Shown in pieces: positions 49,013 through 57,879 of a stretch of DNA of 64,000 bases (positions are counted from its first letter, which is position 1; each line of letters begins with the position of its first letter). The translations under genes and the position numbers were made by a program. The stretch comes from Paenibacillaceae bacterium (GTDB taxonomy: Bacteria; Bacillota; Bacilli; Paenibacillales; Paenibacillaceae), in assembly GCA_900766135.1 (NCBI GenBank), contig CAAFUF010000058.1, forward strand, positions 1 through 64,000, read 5' to 3'. Below the pieces are notes generated by a model, which saw only the letters and a list, made by a program, of their open reading frames with translations, ran no database searches and was not told the origin of the DNA.

Positions 49013-49582
49013 ATGCGAAATATATGGATAACGCTGCGCGCCAGCCTCGTGCTGATGGTGCTTTGCGGGCTGCTGTACCACCTGGTCGTGCTTGGGATTG
49101 CTCAAGCGGCCATGCCGGATCAAGCGGACGGGAGTCTCGTTTACAACGAAAATAATGAAGTGATCGGTTCGAAGCTGATTGGTCAGAGCTTTACGGACCC
49201 GGGGTTCTTTCATGGCCGGGTATCCAGCATTGATTATGATGCGGGCGGCTCGGGATTGCCGAACTATGCGCCTTCCAATCCCGATATGCTGCAGCGGACG
49301 GCGGAAGCCGTGGAAACGTGGAAGCAAGATAATCCGGATGTCCCGGTGAACGAGCTGCCGATCGACTTGATCACGAACTCCGGTTCCGGCCTGGATCCGG
49401 AGATCAGCCCGGAAGCGGCCCGAGCGCAAATTCCGCGGGTCAGCCAAGCCACAGGGATTTCCGGGGAGGAACTGGAGAGAATGATCCGCGACCATACCCG
49501 GGGACGGGAGCTCGGATTCCTCGGCGAACCGGGGGTTAATGTGATGCAACTGAATATCGAGGTTCAAAAGGCCGTGAAATAG
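49013..49582 (+). CDS. kdpC: K+-transporting ATPase subunit C
   Basis: A 189-aa subunit: one N-terminal helix (LVLMVLCGLLYHLVVLGIAQ), then the periplasm-facing domain with GSKLIGQSFTDPGFFHGRVS, ASQ-like SNPDML, NELPIDLITNSGSGLDPEIS and ATGISGEELERMIRDHTRGR, LGVNVMQLNIEV-like end. These are standard KdpC blocks. ATG 49013. A hairpin lies between its stop and the KdpD-like gene. Confidence 0.95.
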   Translation: MRNIWITLRASLVLMVLCGLLYHLVVLGIAQAAMPDQADGSLVYNENNEVIGSKLIGQSFTDPGFFHGRVSSIDYDAGGSGLPNYAPSNPDMLQRTAEAVETWKQDNPDVPVNELPIDLITNSGSGLDPEISPEAARAQIPRVSQATGISGEELERMIRDHTRGRELGFLGEPGVNVMQLNIEVQKAVK

Positions 49583-49590
49583 AAGGCCGG

Positions 49591-49624
49591 TGCCCTGCTT
49601 GAAAAGCGATTTTTCAGGCAGGGT
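49591..49624 (+). promoter_or_regulatory. Hairpin between kdpC and the KdpD-like gene
   Basis: GCCCTGCTTGAAAA and TTTTTCAGGCAGGG form an 11-14 bp interrupted stem. No T-run follows directly, so it may be an attenuator or RNA-processing element that lowers expression of the downstream gene relative to kdpFABC. Confidence 0.5.
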
Positions 49625-49668
49625 TGTTGGCGTTTATCAATGCGAAATCCACGGGGGAGGAAAAGGTT

Positions 49669-52026
49669 TTGCAAAGCTTCAAACGAAAGACGCCGGAGGA
49701 AATCCTCAAATCGATCTTCGAATTGCATCGGGGTCGCTTGAAGGTCTATGTCGGGGCGGTCAACGGATCGGGGAAAACCTACCATATGCTGCGGGAGGGC
49801 CAAATGCTCCAGGCCGAAGGCATCGACGTGGTCGTTTGCGCCGTTTCGACTTCGCAAAGGCCGGAAACGGTGGAGCAATTGGCCGGATTGGAGCGAATTC
49901 CGAGCATCCACTGGGAAAAGGACGGGGCGGAGAAAAAGGATTTGAACCTGGAGGTCTTGCTCCAGCGTAATCCCGAGGTGGTGCTAGTGGACGGACTGGC
50001 GCACACCAACCGGGAAGGCGCCCCTTTTCCGACCCGCCTCCAAGACATTAACTATTTGCTTGGCCATGGCATCAGCGTGATCACGACCGTAAACATCTAT
50101 GAATTGGACGGGATGACGGAATTGGTTCAAAAACTGGTGGGGATCCAGGTCAAGGAAACCGTTCCGGCGGACACGTTGGAGCTTGCCGACGAAGTTCGGC
50201 TGATCGACGTTTCTCCGGAGACGCTGCTGCAGCGGCTGGCGGACGGGAACCTGCGTAATATTCCCGATAAGGCCGTCTTCAACCGGGGGAATTTGGGCGT
50301 GTTGCGCGAGCTGGCGCTGCGGTGGATGGCCGAGGGCGTCAATGATACGCTCGAGAAACACCGGGAGGAACTGGGGCTGATCGGCGCGGCGGGCGTGGCG
50401 GAGCGGATCCTGGTATCTGCGCAGTATCACTGGAACGGTTCGATTTACGTGCGGCGGGGCCAGCAGATCGCCAGACGGCTGAACGGCGATTTGCTGGTGG
50501 TGACGTTCGTGAATCCGCGCTTGAAGCTATCTCCGGAAGCCGTGGCCTTTAAACGGTCGCTGACGCAGCTGGTGGAGAAAGTGGAGGCCGAATTCGCGGA
50601 ACTGCCCCTTTCCGCCAGGCGGGAGCTGCCGGGAGCGCTGGTCCGGTTTGCCCTGGAACATCGCGTAACCCGGATCGTACTGGGGCATTCCAAGCAAAGC
50701 CGGATGCAGGAACTTTGGCAAGGCTCGATCGTCGGCGACATGTTAAAGAAAACGAGGAACGTGGACGTCTTTATCATCGCCGACCGAGCCGACAACGAAG
50801 GGGAACGCATCCTGCCGACCAAAACCCGGGAGGAACACGGGGCGGCCGAGCCGTACCGCCGTTTGAGCGAAGCGGAAGTGGACCGGGAAATCGGGCGCAT
50901 CCGCCGCGGCCGGTTCAAGGTCTACATCGGCGCAGCCCCCGGGGTCGGCAAAACCTACACGATGCTGCGGGAAGGCAACGATTTGCGCAAGAAAGGAATC
51001 GATGCGCGGATCGGTTTACTTGAAACCCACGGAAGAAGCGAAACCGCGGCCCAGGTCGGCGCGCTGCCGCAGATTTCCCGCGCGGTCATCGATTATCGAG
51101 GGACGAGGCTGGAGGAAATGGATACGCAGGCGATTATCGCCGAGAATCCGGAGGTCATTTTGGTTGATGAGCTGGCCCATACGAATGTTCCTGGCAGCAA
51201 ACACAAAAAGCGTTACGAGGACGTGTTGGAGATTCTCGACGCCGGTATTTCGGTGATTTCGACCATGAACGTGCAGCATTTGGAGAGCTTGAACGACGCC
51301 GTGGAACGGATGACCGGCGTTCGCGTCCGGGAGACCGTGCCGGATTCGATCCTGCGCCAGGCCGATGAGGTCGAACTCATCGACGTGGCCCCCAGGGCGC
51401 TGCAGCAACGGATGCGGGAAGGCAAAATCTACGCGATGGACAAAGTGGACCAAGCGCTCGGGAATTTTTTCAAAACCGGTAATCTGATCGCATTGCGCGA
51501 ACTCGCGCTTAGGGAAATCGCTGACGATGTCGACGAACGGCTGGAATCATGGCAGCGCCAAAGTCCGCTTCGGGGTCCGACATCCCGGGAAGAAGCGATC
51601 TTCGTGGGCGTTACTTTAAGCGCCAACGCGGAGCGGTTGGTAAGGCGGGGGTTTCGGATCGCTTATCGTCTGAAGGCCAAGTGGCATGTTTTCTACCGGC
51701 ATTGCGGCCAAGAGCCGACTCCGCAGGAACAGGAGCGGCTCCAAGCGATCGAGAAGCTGACCCGCCGTCTGGGCGGAACCTTCGAGATGCAGAGGGGGCC
51801 GCGCACGCGAAAGCTGGGCGAGGCGCTCGTTCGCAGGGCGGATGAACTGAAGAGCACGCAGATGATCCTTGGCCAATCCCGGAGAAGCTGGTGGCAGCGG
51901 CTTTGGAGAGGAGAGGTCATCCGCCCGTTGCTCCGGCTTGCCAGGCATATGGACATCCTGGTGGTTGCCGATTTCGATCCTTCGGCCCAAATCAAAAAGG
52001 AGGGGAATTCCTTCTCTACGGAATAG
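49669..52026 (+). CDS. Tandem KdpD-N/USP protein lacking membrane and kinase domains
   Basis: A 785-aa cytoplasmic protein made of two copies of the KdpD sensor N-terminal module (Walker-type KdpD domain, PF02702, plus universal-stress-protein-like domain) in tandem. Copy 1: P-loop GAVNGSGKTY at about residues 29-38 and VLVDGLAHTN, where the usual VDELAHTN Glu is Gly, so it is probably weak or inactive. Copy 2: canonical GAAPGVGKTYTMLREG (from residue 421) and VDELAHTNVPGSKHKKRYED, NVQHLESLND. USP-like parts lie at about 245-375 and 640-770. There are no helices, HisKA or HATPase regions. TTG 49669 has GGGGGAGG 8 nt upstream; TTG 49624 is less likely. In S. aureus the KdpD USP domain binds c-di-AMP; here a similar role is inferred. 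Confidence 0.85.
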   Translation: MQSFKRKTPEEILKSIFELHRGRLKVYVGAVNGSGKTYHMLREGQMLQAEGIDVVVCAVSTSQRPETVEQLAGLERIPSIHWEKDGAEKKDLNLEVLLQRNPEVVLVDGLAHTNREGAPFPTRLQDINYLLGHGISVITTVNIYELDGMTELVQKLVGIQVKETVPADTLELADEVRLIDVSPETLLQRLADGNLRNIPDKAVFNRGNLGVLRELALRWMAEGVNDTLEKHREELGLIGAAGVAERILVSAQYHWNGSIYVRRGQQIARRLNGDLLVVTFVNPRLKLSPEAVAFKRSLTQLVEKVEAEFAELPLSARRELPGALVRFALEHRVTRIVLGHSKQSRMQELWQGSIVGDMLKKTRNVDVFIIADRADNEGERILPTKTREEHGAAEPYRRLSEAEVDREIGRIRRGRFKVYIGAAPGVGKTYTMLREGNDLRKKGIDARIGLLETHGRSETAAQVGALPQISRAVIDYRGTRLEEMDTQAIIAENPEVILVDELAHTNVPGSKHKKRYEDVLEILDAGISVISTMNVQHLESLNDAVERMTGVRVRETVPDSILRQADEVELIDVAPRALQQRMREGKIYAMDKVDQALGNFFKTGNLIALRELALREIADDVDERLESWQRQSPLRGPTSREEAIFVGVTLSANAERLVRRGFRIAYRLKAKWHVFYRHCGQEPTPQEQERLQAIEKLTRRLGGTFEMQRGPRTRKLGEALVRRADELKSTQMILGQSRRSWWQRLWRGEVIRPLLRLARHMDILVVADFDPSAQIKKEGNSFSTE

Positions 52027-52111
52027 GATATCGACAAGGCGATCCGGATCAGGTATAAATGAATCAACGAGAAAGTGGTCATTCATTCCTGAACAGGAGG
52101 CGATCCTAGCA

Positions 52112-52633
52112 ATGGACCCTAGATATCCGATAGGCAAGTATGCCTTCGAAGGCGAGATCACCGCGGCGCAGCGGGAGCAATGGATACGAGAAATCGAGAC
52201 GCTGCCGGCGCGATTAAGGCAGGCCGTAGCCGGTTTGAGCGAAGATCAACTGAACCTGCCCTACCGCGAGGGAGGCTGGACTTTGCGTCAGGTCGTGCAC
52301 CATCTGGCCGACAGCCATATCAATGCCTATACCCGTTTTAAACTGGCGTTAACCGAAGAGACGCCGACGATCCGACCTTACTTCGAAGACCGCTGGGCGA
52401 CGCTGGCAGACTACGAGGGAGAAATCGAGGTTTCGCTGGTTTTGCTTGAAGCGCTGCACCGCCGCTGGACCAACCTGTTGAAATCGTTGGGCGACGCGGA
52501 TTACGAGCGCAAGTTCCATCACCCCGAATCGGGTGAAACGACCCGTTTGGCCTATACCCTCGGCAATTACGCCTGGCACGGAAACCATCATCTTGCGCAT
52601 ATCACTGCCCTAAGAACGAAGCTGGATCTTTAG
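52112..52633 (+). CDS. bstA: Bacillithiol transferase BstA/YfiT-like
   Basis: A 173-aa DinB-fold protein: DPRYPIGKYAFEGEITAAQR, RLRQAVAGLSEDQLNLPYRE, VVHHLADSHINAYTRFKLAL and YAWHGNHHLAHITAL (three-His metal site). This is the chromosomal counterpart of the cassette gene at 3094, with core-like GC. BstA moves bacillithiol onto reactive electrophiles. ATG 52112 with GGAGGCGATC upstream. A strong terminator follows at 52654. Confidence 0.85.
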   Translation: MDPRYPIGKYAFEGEITAAQREQWIREIETLPARLRQAVAGLSEDQLNLPYREGGWTLRQVVHHLADSHINAYTRFKLALTEETPTIRPYFEDRWATLADYEGEIEVSLVLLEALHRRWTNLLKSLGDADYERKFHHPESGETTRLAYTLGNYAWHGNHHLAHITALRTKLDL

Positions 52634-52653
52634 TTCCGGCTCATTTGACGCAG

Positions 52654-52694
52654 CAGCCCGAAAGTCCCATGAAGGACCGCGGGCTGTTTTTTTG
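52654..52694 (+). terminator. Terminator after bstA
   Basis: CAGCCCG (52654-52660) pairs with CGGGCTG (52680-52686), followed by TTTTTTT. Confidence 0.85.
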
Positions 52695-52834
52695 CGTTCC
52701 AGGGAACTTTGCGAAATTGGAAAAGAACTTTAATTTCAGCTATAAATCGGCATTTTGAGTTATAGAAAGAAAGCGCTGCCTATTTTAACATGGGGTTCGT
52801 AATCGATACTTGACGACGAAAGGATGGATGATTC

Positions 52835-55480
52835 TTGAAGGCTGACACGGCGAAAAGGTGGAAGTTGAAGACGGTGTTGCGATACGCGTTGATCGCGATA
52901 TTGGCTTGTACGATGACCGGAGGCGCGGAGGTCGCCCCGAAGCGGGCTGCCGCCGAGGCGGCGAACGCGCAAGAACCAGGTGCGGTTTACTCGTTTGAGG
53001 CGGAGGCGCCGGCGAACTCCTATTCCGGCAAAGCCGGGGCGGTCTCGTGCGACACTTGCTCCGGCGGGGCCAAGGTAGGCAATCTCTACCAAGGATCGGC
53101 CATGCAGTTTCATGACGTCCGCGTAGCGGAAGCCGGCGTGTACAAACTGAGTTTGTCCTATATTTCCGGGGACACCCGCTCGTTTATGATCAGCGTCAAT
53201 GGCGGGGAGCGGGAGCGGTTCACGCCGCCGGCGACGAAGGACTGGAATACGGTAGGCACATTCGATTTCGAGGTTCGGTTGCAGGCGGGCACGAATACGT
53301 TGTCTTTTGACGATGATGGAGGGTATGCTCCGGATTTGGACAAGATCGAATTGACCTTCGTATCCGCTTCGGACCCGGGAACAGGCCCGGGGGAGGGCGA
53401 AGATCCGGCGCTTGGTGCACCGGTGAAAACGGAGAAATATGGACCGGTCGCCGTGACCCGGCACGAGAAAGGAGTAAGCGTTTCGAGCGGCAGTTTGAAG
53501 CTGCAATACAACACGGAAACCGGGTTGTCGGCTTATATCTGGAAAGTGCGCGGGGAAGAAGCGAAGATCCAAGGGGCTTACAGCTCCCTGCAGCTGGATC
53601 AATATTTGACCAGCAAGGATTACGCAAGGCACGAGTTTAAGATGGAAGAGGTTGAGCCGTTCCAGGACCGGGACGGCAAGGGGATCAAGGTGACGGTGAG
53701 CAATCGGCAGGACGGACTGCCGACCCTGAAGCAAATTTACTACATTTATGAGCAGAAGGATTACCTGCTTACCCAAGTCGTCGCGGAGCAGGCTACGCCG
53801 ATGGCCACGAGCTATATCGCTCCGCTGATCGTGGACCGACGCGGCGGGGTGGATCTCGGCCGGTATGGCGATAACCGGGTGCTGGTGACCCCGTTCGATA
53901 ACGATGCGTGGTCGCGTTATTTGTCAAAGACGATCAATACGGACTTGAACAATCAAAATTACGAAAGCTCGGAACTGACAGCGATCTTCGACAACGACAG
54001 CCGCCGCGGTTTTGTGGTGGGTTCGGTCAGCCACGATACGTGGAAAACGGGCATTTATTGGAGCGGCTCGAACGACCGCTTGAATAAGCTGAACGTATAC
54101 GGCGGCTTCTCCTCCCTGGCCTCAACGCATGATTCGTTGCCTCATGCCAAGGTCAGCGGGACAACGGTCGCCTCGCCGAAAGTATTTGTCGGTTATTTTG
54201 ACGATTATCGGGACGGGCTCGAGTCGTACGGACAGGCGAATGCCGCGGAGGCGCCGCCGCTTGCTTTCGGCCCCGGCGTACCACAGGGAGTTCCGGTGGG
54301 CTGGAACAGCTGGGGGGCCGTCGGCAGCCATTTAACCTACGACAAGGTGGTCGAGACTTCCGATTACTTTAAGGCCAATCTGCAGGGGGAATCATTTGAC
54401 AACGACGGCCAGCTTTATATCAACCTCGATTCCTACTGGGACAACATGAACGACGAGCAACTGGGCCAGCTGGTTGAACATATCAAGGCCAACGGCCAGA
54501 AGGCCGGCATCTATTATGGCCCGTTCGTCTACTGGGGCGATAATTTAAGCCAGCCGGTGGAAGGGACGGACGGAAAGTACACCTATGGCGACATCGTGCT
54601 GCGCGATGCGCAAGGGAATCCGCTACCGAAGCTGGACGGCGCCTATGCCGTAGATCCGACCCATCCGGGCACGAAGCAACGGATCGACTACTATGTGAAT
54701 CGCTTTAAAGAGCATGGGTTCGAGTATATTAAGCTGGATTTCCTGAGCCACGGCTCATTGGAAGGCCAACACTTCAACTCCCAGACGCCTACAGGCATCC
54801 AGGCTTACAATGAAGGCATGGCTTATATCGTGAATGCCCTGGACGGTTCGATGTTTATCAGCGCTTCGATCGCTCCGCTCTTCCCGAGTCAATACGCGCA
54901 TAGCCGGCGGATTTCCTGCGACGTGGACGGTTCACTGGGCAGCACCGAGTACCAACTGAATAACCTGACCTATGGCTGGTGGCAGAACGGCACGATCTAC
55001 CGCTACACCGATCCGGACTACATGACGCTGGTCAAAGGCGGCTCACTGCTCGGCGCGCAAACCCGCGTGAACGCGGCGGCGATTTCCGGCACCGTGTTCC
55101 TGAACTCGGACGATGTCGCTGACCGGGCCGCGCGCGAATACATGGAGAAGCTGTTGGTCAATCCGGCCGTCAACGCGGTGGCCAAGAAAGGGCAAGCGTT
55201 CCGCCCGATCGAAGGCAATACCGGAACCGCGGCGGCGGAGGCTTTTATCCTGAAGAACGGCGGCGCGTATTACCTCGCGGTGTTTAACTTCACGAACGAG
55301 CCGGTGGAACGCACGATTGATTTCGAACGGGCCGCGATGGACAACAAAGGCCGCTCCGGCTTCCGCGTGACGGATCTATGGACCGGCGAGGAATCGCGTG
55401 CGAAGACCGGGCTGCACACCCGGCTGCAAGGCGCTGAGTCCAAGCTGTATAAGCTCGTTCCCGTGGCGGGCGGCGAATAA
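52835..55480 (+). CDS. Secreted GH27-type alpha-galactosidase-like glycosidase with N-terminal carbohydrate-binding domain
   Basis: An 881-aa protein: long signal peptide (about 1-40), a CBM35/CBM6-like domain (about 45-180, VYSFEAEAPANSYSGKAGAV and FDVRLQAGTNTLSFDDDGGY-type strands), then a glycoside hydrolase domain from ~470 with VGWNSWGAVGSHLTYDKVVE and the catalytic nucleophile D635 in YIKLDFLSHG. The GWNSWG/KLDF pair places it in clan GH-D (GH27/36). Start TTG 52835, weak ribosome site. Substrate likely alpha-galactosides or related plant sugars. Region 52695-52834 before it holds GAAAGCGCTGCC, a weak cre-like word. Confidence 0.8.
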   Translation: MKADTAKRWKLKTVLRYALIAILACTMTGGAEVAPKRAAAEAANAQEPGAVYSFEAEAPANSYSGKAGAVSCDTCSGGAKVGNLYQGSAMQFHDVRVAEAGVYKLSLSYISGDTRSFMISVNGGERERFTPPATKDWNTVGTFDFEVRLQAGTNTLSFDDDGGYAPDLDKIELTFVSASDPGTGPGEGEDPALGAPVKTEKYGPVAVTRHEKGVSVSSGSLKLQYNTETGLSAYIWKVRGEEAKIQGAYSSLQLDQYLTSKDYARHEFKMEEVEPFQDRDGKGIKVTVSNRQDGLPTLKQIYYIYEQKDYLLTQVVAEQATPMATSYIAPLIVDRRGGVDLGRYGDNRVLVTPFDNDAWSRYLSKTINTDLNNQNYESSELTAIFDNDSRRGFVVGSVSHDTWKTGIYWSGSNDRLNKLNVYGGFSSLASTHDSLPHAKVSGTTVASPKVFVGYFDDYRDGLESYGQANAAEAPPLAFGPGVPQGVPVGWNSWGAVGSHLTYDKVVETSDYFKANLQGESFDNDGQLYINLDSYWDNMNDEQLGQLVEHIKANGQKAGIYYGPFVYWGDNLSQPVEGTDGKYTYGDIVLRDAQGNPLPKLDGAYAVDPTHPGTKQRIDYYVNRFKEHGFEYIKLDFLSHGSLEGQHFNSQTPTGIQAYNEGMAYIVNALDGSMFISASIAPLFPSQYAHSRRISCDVDGSLGSTEYQLNNLTYGWWQNGTIYRYTDPDYMTLVKGGSLLGAQTRVNAAAISGTVFLNSDDVADRAAREYMEKLLVNPAVNAVAKKGQAFRPIEGNTGTAAAEAFILKNGGAYYLAVFNFTNEPVERTIDFERAAMDNKGRSGFRVTDLWTGEESRAKTGLHTRLQGAESKLYKLVPVAGGE

Positions 55481-55492
55481 AAATCAATAAAA

Positions 55493-55530
55493 AAAGGGAG
55501 CCGTGGATCACGGCTCCCTTTATCTATTTT
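55493..55530. terminator. Bidirectional terminator
   Basis: AAAGGGAGCCGTG and CACGGCTCCCTTT form a 13-bp stem with A-run on the left and T-rich sequence on the right, between the convergent glycosidase and permease genes. Confidence 0.9.
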
Positions 55531-56613
55531 TTATAGTACCCAAGCGCCTACGACACCGGCAACGATACCGAGGACGACTACCGAGGCGAACACGAATCCC
55601 AGCACCTTGCGCGGGAAAGAGCGCGACACCATCAGCAAGGATGGCAGGCTAATCGCTGGCAGCGTAAGCAACAGGGCTGCAGCCGGTCCAGCACCGAGTC
55701 CAAGCGCGGTGAACGATTGAATAATCGGAATTTCCGCCGCCGTCGGGATCACGAACAACGTGCCGACGAGGGCGAATAGCAGGATGGTCAGAATGCCGCC
55801 GCCTAGTTCGACCGGGAACAAGACGCCTTGGAATGCACCAAGCAGCAGGACGGATAACAGATACGCCGGTACGACGTTCAGGATCATCATTCCGAGGCTT
55901 TTCAGCCAACGCAGGGCAAACGGTCCTTCGTCCTTCAGCTCGGCTGCCGCTTCCGCCCGTTCCATCTCCGCTGGAGCAGGAACCTGCTGGCCTTTGGCCA
56001 GACGGTTGGCGAAATAACTGACTCCAAACGTCAGCACGATTCCGAAGACGAGGCGGAGCAAGGTGAATTTCCAGGACAACACGAAGGTCATGAAAATCAG
56101 CGTCGCCGGGTTCAGCACCGGATTGCCAAGCCAGAAAGCCAGGCTGGCGCCAACGGACACGTTGCGTTTACGCAGGCCTGCGGCGATCGGCGCGGCGCAG
56201 CACGTGCACATCATCCCCGGCAAGGAGACGATGCCGCCGAGAAAAGTGCTCTTAAACCGGCTGCTGCCGAGAACTTTATGTAACCACTGAGCGGGTAGAA
56301 GAACCTGTACGAGGGAACCTAGCAAAATGCCTAGTACGGCAGCCTTCCATACCGATTTGAAATAGGCGGCCGCATAATCGAGCGCCGCGCTCCACGAGAT
56401 CGGACCGGAAGCATCCGCTCCCAGGATCGAAGAGCCGATCGAATGCTCCGTGGCGGCCTTGAACGCTTTTCCGTAATAAGGCCACCATTTGACATAACTT
56501 AAGCCGGCGATGGCTATGATGAGAAACAGTACGATAAACAACGCCGTTTTGCGTTTATTGAAACCGTGCGGCGGCTGTTGCGGGTAATGGCCGCTTGTCG
56601 ATGATGAAACCAT
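55531..56613 (-). CDS. COG0701 permease (DUF318, ArsP/YraQ-like)
   Basis: A 360-aa, eight-helix membrane protein: KAAVLGILLGSLVQVLLPAQ, the motif PGMMCTCCAAPIAAGLRKRN (Cys-rich C-T-C-C in a loop), LAFWLGNPVLNPATLIFMTF, and VPTAAEIPIIQSF-like second half. Members export organoarsenicals or are of unknown role; redox-active thiols are thought to bind the substrate. ATG 56613. Upstream, ATTTGATCAAAT (56644-56655) is a 12-bp palindrome that could be the operator of an ArsR-type repressor encoded elsewhere. Cargo unknown. Confidence 0.75.
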   Translation of the reverse strand: MVSSSTSGHYPQQPPHGFNKRKTALFIVLFLIIAIAGLSYVKWWPYYGKAFKAATEHSIGSSILGADASGPISWSAALDYAAAYFKSVWKAAVLGILLGSLVQVLLPAQWLHKVLGSSRFKSTFLGGIVSLPGMMCTCCAAPIAAGLRKRNVSVGASLAFWLGNPVLNPATLIFMTFVLSWKFTLLRLVFGIVLTFGVSYFANRLAKGQQVPAPAEMERAEAAAELKDEGPFALRWLKSLGMMILNVVPAYLLSVLLLGAFQGVLFPVELGGGILTILLFALVGTLFVIPTAAEIPIIQSFTALGLGAGPAAALLLTLPAISLPSLLMVSRSFPRKVLGFVFASVVVLGIVAGVVGAWVL

Positions 56614-56643
56614 AAGATGTTGCTCCCTCCACTAACGATTAGA

Positions 56644-56655
56644 TTTGATCAAATG
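56644..56655. promoter_or_regulatory. 12-bp palindrome upstream of the permease
   Basis: ATTTGATCAAAT sits 30 nt before the permease ATG and within a spacing typical of promoter-proximal operators. The half site ATTTGAT/ATCAAAT is reminiscent of ArsR-family sites, but that is only a resemblance. The rest of 56614-56810 shows no further structure. Confidence 0.35.
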
Positions 56656-56810
56656 CACGAAATATAGTATACCATACGATGGCAAGTGAACTATATCGCA
56701 TCCGTGCTCCAGCAGCAGCCAGGCGGTTGCCTTTTATACCGGAACTGGAGTACGCTTGAATATAGAAGAAAGATTCCTATTTAGGATATAGGGAAGGATT
56801 GTGATCAATC

Positions 56811-57863
56811 ATGTCTACCGCTGAACCTGTAAAATTAACATCCCTGTCCAGCAAAGGGGGCTGCGGCTGCAAAATCGGCCCGGCCGACCTGATGCAGGTG
56901 ATTCGAAGCCTCCCGCCTACGGTGCCGAATCCCGATTTGCTGGTGGGCCTCGATACAAGTGACGATGCCGGTGTTTACCGGTTAAACGACGAACTCGCGC
57001 TGGTACAGACGGTCGATTTCTTTACGCCGATCGTCGACGATCCATATTCGTTCGGGCAGATCGCTGCGGCGAACGCGCTCAGCGATATTTACGCGATGGG
57101 CGGCAAGCCGCTCACGGTGCTGAACATTGTGGCTTTTCCCATTTCAACGTTGGATAAAAGCATTCTGGCCGATATCCTGCGCGGCGCAGGAGACAAGGTT
57201 CAAGAGGCCGGAGCGACGCTGGTGGGCGGCCATTCCATCGACGATAAGGAGCCGAAATTCGGCCTGGCGGTTACCGGTTTGGTGCATCCCGATAAAGTAA
57301 GAACGAATGCCGGCGCCAAGCCAGGGGACAAGCTGATCCTGACCAAGCCGATCGGCGTCGGCATTATGACGACCTCGATCAAGAAGGATCAGTTAAGCGC
57401 GGAGGAGACGCAGCGCGTCACCGCTGTCATGGCTACGCTCAATAAGACGGCCGCCGAGGTGATGGAGCCGTACGACGTGCACGCTTGCACGGACGTCACC
57501 GGCTTCGGCTTGATGGGCCACGCCTTGGAAATGGCCAAGGGCAGCGGCACCGGCATCCGAATCATGCAGCGCGACGTGCCGGTGCTCCCGCGCGTTCGCG
57601 AATTGGCGGAACAAGGTTTTGTTCCGGGCGGGACCAAAAACAATTACGCCCATGTGGAAGCGGACATTACGTTCCCGGATTCGCTGGACCAGATCGGCCG
57701 GTATATTTTGTGCGATGCGGTGACGTCCGGGGGCTTGCTGATTTCGGTGAACTCGGACCAAAGCGAGCAGCTGCTGGCCGAACTGCGGAAGGCCGGCGTA
57801 GAGGCCAGCCTGATCGGCGAGGTTACTGCGGAGAACGCGGGCCATATCGTGGTGGAAGCGTAG
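56811..57863 (+). CDS. selD: Selenide, water dikinase
   Basis: A 350-aa enzyme making selenophosphate from selenide and ATP. Key parts: glycine-rich catalytic loop SKGGCGCKIGPADL with C18/C20 (no selenocysteine), LLVGLDTSDDAGVYRLND, TVDFFTPIVDDPYSFGQIAA, GGHSIDDKEPKFGLAVTGLV and CTDVTGFGLMGHALEM. ATG 56811 with AAGGATTG upstream. The mnmH gene begins 16 nt later, so the selenophosphate is meant for tRNA selenation. No selA/selB genes are nearby. Confidence 0.95.
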   Translation: MSTAEPVKLTSLSSKGGCGCKIGPADLMQVIRSLPPTVPNPDLLVGLDTSDDAGVYRLNDELALVQTVDFFTPIVDDPYSFGQIAAANALSDIYAMGGKPLTVLNIVAFPISTLDKSILADILRGAGDKVQEAGATLVGGHSIDDKEPKFGLAVTGLVHPDKVRTNAGAKPGDKLILTKPIGVGIMTTSIKKDQLSAEETQRVTAVMATLNKTAAEVMEPYDVHACTDVTGFGLMGHALEMAKGSGTGIRIMQRDVPVLPRVRELAEQGFVPGGTKNNYAHVEADITFPDSLDQIGRYILCDAVTSGGLLISVNSDQSEQLLAELRKAGVEASLIGEVTAENAGHIVVEA

Positions 57864-57879
57864 GAAGGGGTTTGCAGCA

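Noticed and set aside
49669..52026. KdpD sensor kinase truncated by a frameshift
   Set aside because: The frame is intact end to end, contains two N-terminal modules and is followed by a complete unrelated gene; no HisKA/HATPase sequence appears in any frame to 52112.
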